A stretch of DNA of 64,000 bases from Aquila chrysaetos chrysaetos (Eukaryota > Chordata > Aves > Accipitriformes > Accipitridae): assembly GCF_900496995.4 (NCBI RefSeq), contig NC_044012.1:27169606-27233605 (forward strand), read 5' to 3'. The stretch's first letter is position 1, and each line of letters starts with the position of its first letter. A program made the position numbers and the translations under genes. This document shows, piece after piece, positions 58,401 to 64,000 of this stretch. Below the pieces are notes generated by a model. That model was not told where the DNA came from. It worked only from the letters and a program-made list of their open reading frames with translations, and did not search any database.

Positions 58401-61400
58401 GTTAATTTTCCCCAAGTCGAGTCTGTTTTGCCCGTGACGGGAACTGGTTGAATGATCTCTCCCTGTCCTTATCTCAACGCACGAGCCTTTTGTTGTATTT
58501 TCTCTCCTCTGTCTAGCTGAGTGGGGGGAGTGATAGAGTGGCTGCGTGGTGCTTAGTTGCTGGCTGGGGTTAAACCACGACTGAGAGTAAAAACCTGTTT
58601 CTTCTACTGTCTCCAAGATGCCTTATATGCCTGTGTGCTTGCATCACAACAACTTCTATAGGCAGGTGTCGTGCCTCAGAACTTTTGGCAGAGAACTTGA
58701 GACGAGCAATGAATCCACAGATTTCCCCTTTTTCTACTGTAGCTGTGTATTCTTTTCTAGTGTCTTCTGGTTATACACCTTGCTTATCTATTCCATGTAA
58801 CTGCAGGGGCATTTGGTGCCTAACAGGTGGCAGTTTGGTCTCCTTTGTCCTCTGCCAATGGCACATGGAGTTCAGCCACGTAAGGACTAACATTTCTCTA
58901 ATTAAAGTCACCAAGACCAGATTAGAGGTACATGAGTGAAATATAACATGTCATGACAAAAATTACCTTAATGCTACAAATGACTGGAAGATGCCACAAA
59001 ACCCAGCTAAACATAATCCATTTTAACAGAAAACATAAAAGCAAGTACCGATACAACCCTAGAAAGTGAGTTACTCTCCAGCAAGGAACCCAGCATAAAA
59101 CAAGAAATAGCAAAACTAAATGGCTGAACTCTAGACAGCATAGACAATGCAGAGCAACAACAAAAAAGGAAGACTGAATGCAAACTCTAGAATTCTGCAG
59201 AGGGGATAAAGAATACAATGTTCTTGGACCTTTTTTTTTTTTTAATTCTCCACTTTCCTGAAGACTCTCCCATTCCCCTCTAGCAAACATACCAACTGGT
59301 TTTACTCATTCAAGAGCAGTTCTCTTAATAATTTTATAGGCTTCTTTCTAACCTTGTATGTATCTGTAGGATGAAATAAAAAAAATAATAATCAGTGAAC
59401 TGAATTATGTGGCTGTGTAGCTGCCTCTGAAAGACTCACGGCTTTGAAGCAATGTCCAGAAAGATACACTTTACGGAACAAACAAGCAATAAGTTGGGTG
59501 TTTTAATGACCATTCTACACTAAAATACTGAAGGCCTAACAACCTTCTTTGCCTTTACTTCTAAATGTTAACTACCAGAAGTTGGCTCAGCATCTTCCTT
59601 CTCTGGCCGCGAGGAGAGCCCTATCTGTGCTAAAGGTAATTAATGTTTCTTCTTCAACCAGCCTGTGAGAAATCTTACTATGTGTCACTCCCATAATAGC
59701 AAAGAGTGCAGCTTTCTACTTGTAAAAAGATAAAAGCATTTCAAACAGGGTGATGCCAGAAATCTCTGTACACTCTTATCTGATGGAAATCACAGCACCC
59801 ATCAGAGTTAGTACATACCTTGGCGCAGAAGCAGATCGTCCCGTAATAAGCATATATAATAAACACAGCCAGGCTGGGCATAATGGGGACGAGGAATCAT
59901 GGGAACCTCCTGGATGAAAGAAGGAAAAAAGGAAGGAAATTCTGAGATGCCCACCATGATCAGTGCAAAAATGGGGCTGATACCCTTTTGGAAACATGCA
60001 GAAGTGCACAGAGAAGAAGAATTGACACTTAATATGATTAAGCCTAAACCAAGGAAGCTACACTATAAAATGAGAATCCCACACTGGTCTTGCCAATCTC
60101 AATAAATATAAATGCAAGAGCTGCTTTAGTTTGTAACTGTAGTAGTGAAGAGGAGACTTTTTTTTTTTTTTACCCTATTCACAGATCGAGGTTCACACTG
60201 CTCACACAAGTAGTGTTCAACATCAGAATTCACACCCATACAGTCACAGTGCTGCCAGACCTAGAAAAAGATACATCCCAGTTAGAAATTCCTATGATAG
60301 ATTTTATTTACCAGTTGCTTTTTCTCAAAAAATATTAAGGAAAGCAAGAAAACAAGCAAGGAATTTCAAGATTTCCTTTGAACTATTTCACACTATGTCA
60401 GAAGACAGACAAGATCCCCATGCAACTGTTTGTGTAGAAGCCCCAAATTGTTGAAATTAATTCTGCTCGCCTAAAGACAGGAGTTGTTGGCAGTTTCAGA
60501 AAAGTGCTAGCTGCTCTATATAGAAATGCAAGTTGCATCTCCTCTGTGGAAACAGAATCTCTCAGCTCTTTTGGAGAGGAAACGAAGGTCTGAAGAGGTA
60601 ATTAATGCTACTAGCTACATGGAAACTGCTGGTAAAAGTTCCACTGGTTATGGAGAATAGAAAAAGAGTACCAGACTCCATTTTGTGTTCCCCCTGCCTC
60701 ACCATGCACTTTTCACACTGGATCATGAGTCCTTCATCTTTGTAAAGGCCACAAATGCAACGGATCACATCCTCATCCTTCTCATGCCCATTTTCTTTTT
60801 CACAGACCGATGTCTCACTGCTGTCAGCTTCACTTGCTGTTTCTCCCACAATTTCATCAATTTGGGCAGATGCCTCATGGCGAGCGTTATAATATGCTTT
60901 CCGTAGCCGGCATACATCACGCCCGGTTGGAGATTTTCTGCCATAATATTTCTGAATAAAAACAAAACAAAGAATCAAAAAATATTTTTTTTTCCAGGTT
61001 CCATGCTTTTGGTGCATTCCTCCTGTCTGCATGCACCGTTAAAGGTGTCATCACTAAAGCTGCATCCAAAAATGTGGTATACACCTGTCCATCTACTTCC
61101 TTATTTTGAACAGCAGGTCCATGTATCTTACATATGGCACTGAATAACAAGGTACCTCTGCCAAAAGGTACTGAAATTTCATTAGGTTAGCTGTTCATGC
61201 ATGTTATTGACCTTCTATTTGTCTGACCTAAGGCAATCAAAAAGCACCAAGAGTAAGCTGAAGCAAATGAATTGCTATCAATGTGATGATCCGTTTGTGA
61301 TGAATGGACAAGTTTTCCTTCTCTAAAATATTTTTCTTCTTTTATTACTGTAACTCAGCAAGAGCATTAAATGAGGGTATATCCCCACTGTCTATGCAAT

Positions 61401-63880
61401 AGCTTTAAGGCCAGAGAGAGCCTCACCTCTGCATTCCGGAAGACCTTCAGCATGTCCCCATCAAAAGCTTCCACAGTTTTATAATAGCCAGTCAAGATCT
61501 GTTTCTCAATTGTGGCAAGGTCCAATGGGTCAGAGATCTTTTCATAATAGTCTGCATTTCTAAAATGGGAATGTATGCACAATGTCATTTTCACTAGCAA
61601 TTCAAAACTGTGCAAATCCATTATAGAAAACTATGGGTTGCTCTGAGAGGCAAGTACTTACTTTTTCTTTGGGGGTAGGTTCAGGAGGGGAGCTGCAAGA
61701 GCCTGCCTGGAGGAATCTGCAACAGGAACACACAGCTTAGCAACACTTGAGTAAAACTTAAAAAGACAAGTAACTAACAGCACTCAGTCTAGGTTAAAAA
61801 AAGACTCTTCTACTATCTATCTGAGGCACAGGGAATTGAAATGCTTTTGCATTTCTAGAAGTTGGTTGCTGTAATCAGACTACATGTATCAAAATGGAGG
61901 ATAGTTTCCCTGCAATTCTGTCAATTGTACCATTTTGCTGAACTACTGAAAATTCAATTTAAAAGGATAGCAACATCTGCAGATTCTGGTGGCAGAGGAA
62001 AGGGTTGAGGATAAAGCAAAGTCATTACTGGTAGCAGGAGAAGGGCAGGGGGGGTGGGAAAAGGAAGGTTATTTAACATCCTGAAATAAAACTCATTTTT
62101 CTCTAGTATTTTCTATTCAGAGTCCATTGTTCCAGAGGCTGAAAAAGTTTCCATGGAGATTTTTTTAGGACTGTCACCTTCACCTTTGTAGGATATGATG
62201 CTATCACATATTTCCTTGAAGATTTGTGCTAGGCGGGCAGCACGAGCCACTTCAATATTCTCTTCAGCTGCAGCCAAGCGTCTTGTTCTCACAGAGCGGG
62301 AGGTCTGAAGGGCTGAAAACTGGGTCATGAAGACATCTGAAAGAGGGCAAAAAAGAATTCTTTCTAAACAAAAAATTAAAGATCAAATTTCTGACCCAGC
62401 AACTCCATCACCAATTATTAAAATTAACATGTTTTCTAAGCTACCATAACAGTAAAAGGCTTCAGTTTCATATTCCTAAGTTGGCTCTCACTGCTTACAG
62501 CTCATCTAAATGGTTAAGCTCGTTATCTAAGTATTTTATGTTGGTGGAGCAAATACAGCATGTCACTGAATTCACCCAAAATACTCACTTCCAACTTCTC
62601 ATGTACCTGACAGTGAGGACCAAATCCTGCATGGCTATGAAGATTATGGTCCTATGAATAGAGTGCTATTTTTGAAGCAGGATTAATAAAGTTTTTCTGA
62701 TAGTCATATTTTGTCCCATTCCCATAACTGACTACATGCCAAAAAGCTTTGTTTTCTAAAGGCCTGAAATCCATTCAATTATGAGGATAAATGACACTTT
62801 TCAAAATCAGCGCAACTGTTTCTTGTCTAGGGATATAGAAAGCAGAAGACAGCCCTTCTCTGTAAGGGTGCAATCATGGAAAACATTAAGTATCATCCTC
62901 CTCCTCCTCTGATAAACCACTCGATGAAACGTGAGACATGACAATTTTTACCAGGACTTGAGAGACATCAGGGCTGTTGGAGGAACACAAATGAATCCAG
63001 CAACCAGACGATTAGTTTATATAGTACAAAATTCTCATTCCTAAGAAAATAGCATTAAGTTTTTCAGAGGAAATTGCAGAATGCCATAATGCAAAAAATA
63101 CATTGAAACAGCAAAAGAGCTTGTCTTACCCTGCTATGTAAAAATAAGGGCATACAAACACATATATAGGTATTTTTATCTGTATAGCATTCCCCGTATG
63201 TATTACAAAAGGTATATGGATCTTGTAGTAATGCTACATTTGATTTATACACAGAGTGTACTTAAACTCTTCATGGGCATGTCATACAGGTTCTCAAAGT
63301 AGCAACCTGAGGAACCTGTGTTGGCCTCACCAGATTTAATGTTGCCATCATCCCGACAGATTCCATTCCAGCGGTTGTATAGTGATGTGGTATGGATATT
63401 GTCACTGACATGCTTCACTTCCTCTTGTTTTTGTCGAATCTTTTCCCAGTTTCGTACCAAAAATACATGGTGTTTTAGCACAAAATTCCTACAGAAATTA
63501 GAAAAGCATTAAAAAAATCACCTTCTTACTGTAAAATTAATTCCTTAATGTGTCACCTTCTTACTGTAAAATTAATTCCTTAATGTGGGGAAAAAGACAG
63601 ATATTCAGAGGTACACTTCTGTACCTTCTCTCAGTGGAGAGGAGTTCCACCCTAGCTGGTGAAAGGAGAACTAGGAACTGCTTACTCAGACATTTCATGA
63701 TGCCCTATCTTATAGATAAAAAATAATTTCAACATTTGCACAACACTCCATTTCTGAGGAAAATCCCACTGAAATCATTCCTTACCTTTCTCTGTTAGAC
63801 ATGGGCTTCATCTGAAGCTGTGGTGTCAGCCTTGTTGGTGCATTCACACTTTCACTGGGTTCCTCTGGGATGTGGCCCCT
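49494..63880 (-). CDS. ASH1L: ASH1L, histone H3K36 methyltransferase (C-terminal part)
   Basis: Trithorax-group chromatin regulator that dimethylates H3K36. Fourteen coding exons are in the window: 63880-63786, 63488-63331, 62336-62184, 61716-61662, 61559-61427, 60951-60703, 60260-60174, 59909-59819, 54121-53983, 53398-53226, 52724-52558, 51400-51360, 50628-50327, 49585-49494. They give 644 residues, roughly human 2326-2969; the AWS/SET domain lies beyond the right edge. Order of domains: a linker starting [10 protein letters not shown] and [15 protein letters not shown]; bromodomain at about 112-210 ([17 protein letters not shown]); C4HC3 PHD finger at about 264-306 ([18 protein letters not shown] ... 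YLCEQC); BAH domain at about 328-485 ([32 protein letters not shown]); and the conserved end [17 protein letters not shown]. All splice sites are GT-AG with consistent phase. Identity to human is very high. A 5.7-kb intron (54122-59818) holds an old LINE and a solo LTR. Confidence 0.96.
49666..49820 (+). mobile_element. CR1 LINE 3' end, antisense in last ASH1L intron
   Basis: About 155 bp matching the 3' end of avian CR1: GATATTCAAAACTC, CTGGACAAGGTGCTGAACAA, GGCCCTGCTTTGAG, GACCTCCAAAGATCCTTCCA, then the terminal ATTCTATGA-type repeat. Typical 5'-truncated copy of the non-LTR retrotransposon that dominates bird genomes. It ends 80 bp from the final ASH1L coding exon. Confidence 0.85.
55225..55880 (-). 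mobile_element. ancient CR1-superfamily LINE fragment
   Basis: The + strand carries signatures of an old amniote LINE read in antisense: CTTTATCATATCACCCTTCA, then GAGATGGGATGACAGGAACA, GTACACAGCATGCAAGAC, CTACCTTTTTGACTCATGC, GCAACGACTCCTGGATTTTC and CCATGTACATTACT. These follow the order of the CR1-like consensus I recall from turtles and crocodilians (ATCATATC..CCCTCA, GAGATGGGGTGACCAGAACT, CACAGTATTCAAGAT, TTTTTGACT, GACTCCAAGATC). It is highly diverged, so much older than the CR1 at 49666. Confidence 0.55.
57519..58584 (+). mobile_element. solo LTR of an avian ERVL-type endogenous retrovirus (fossil)
   Basis: A 1.07-kb long terminal repeat beginning TGTATTGGGTTTGCGTGGCA and ending near GGGGTTAAACCACGAC. 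It is flanked by the 5-bp target duplication GAGTA (57514-57518 and 58585-58589), as expected for class III (ERVL-like) elements. No internal retroviral region or second LTR is present, so it is a solo LTR left by recombination. Its middle (about 57820-58195) is made of diverged repeats of a CTGGAGCAG..CCCGTGGAAGGACCCA unit, which gives spurious long frames. The family is common in songbirds and other neoavian birds as I remember it. The intact flanking duplication suggests moderate age. It lies in an ASH1L intron, antisense to the gene. Confidence 0.8.
63518..63587. repeat. perfect 35-bp tandem duplication in ASH1L intron
   Basis: Units 63518-63552 and 63553-63587 are identical. In the ASH1L sense each unit contains TTTTACAGTAAG, which joins an acceptor-like and a donor-like sequence. 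It starts 30 bp upstream of the acceptor for the exon 63488-63331. Confidence 0.9.
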
Positions 63881-64000
63881 CTGGAAAACAGATAGGAAAA
63901 ACTGTGCCAAGAACTTAGCAAAGCAGTAAAAGTAGTTCCCGAGACAGAATCTGTAGTAGCTCTCTATAGCATTTCTCTATAGTATTTCTCTGAAGTTTAA

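Overview
This 64-kb window is vertebrate nuclear DNA, most likely from a bird. All eight genes are intron-split and orthologous to human 1q22 genes, in the same order and orientation as I recall for human: GBA1(-), ENTREP3/FAM189B(-), SCAMP3(-), CLK2(-), HCN3(+), FDPS(+), RUSC1(+), ASH1L(-). The bird assignment rests on 3'-truncated CR1 LINE fragments ending in the avian ATTCTATGA-type tail, small introns, very GC-rich compact genes (microchromosome-like), and an ERVL-type solo LTR whose start (TGTATTGGGTTTG) I know from songbird and other neoavian genomes. No genuinely unknown protein system is visible: every convincing coding exon belongs to a known family. The novelty here is in regulatory and repeat structure.

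Layout. 1-348: first two coding exons of GBA1, with a lysosomal CLEAR-type E-box upstream. 974-7365: ENTREP3, 12 coding exons, with a minisatellite in its 3'UTR and one homopolymer-linked apparent frameshift. 7383-11015: SCAMP3, 9 coding exons, exactly 347 codons, with a CRE/CCAAT promoter and a duplicated E-box module just upstream. 13075-about 21,900: CLK2, 12 coding exons. 22423-32560: HCN3, 8 coding exons, head-to-head with CLK2 across a CpG island. 34617-37200: FDPS, 9 exons, with an SRE/NF-Y promoter. 37300-45345: RUSC1, a long form from 38295 and a short form from a second CpG promoter at 40408. 49494-63880: the last 14 coding exons of ASH1L (bromodomain, PHD and BAH), running off the right edge.

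How the genes relate. They share a neighbourhood rather than a pathway. Membrane traffic and lysosome functions cluster on the left (GBA1 glucocerebrosidase, ENTREP3 ubiquitin-ligase adaptor, SCAMP3 endosomal carrier protein), followed by a splicing kinase (CLK2), a pacemaker channel (HCN3), the mevalonate-pathway enzyme FDPS, a RUN/SH3 adaptor (RUSC1) and a histone methyltransferase (ASH1L). In mammals PKLR lies between HCN3 and FDPS. Here that 2-kb gap has no PKLR exon but does hold liver/erythroid-type motifs (HNF1-, HNF4- and GATA-like).

Composition changes sharply near 45.3 kb. To the left the DNA is very GC-rich with short introns and UTRs. To the right (ASH1L) it is AT-rich with long introns holding old LINE fragments, a solo LTR and a fresh 35-bp tandem duplication. 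All exon limits were read by eye from splice consensus, reading-frame continuity and remembered orthologue sequences; no alignment was run.
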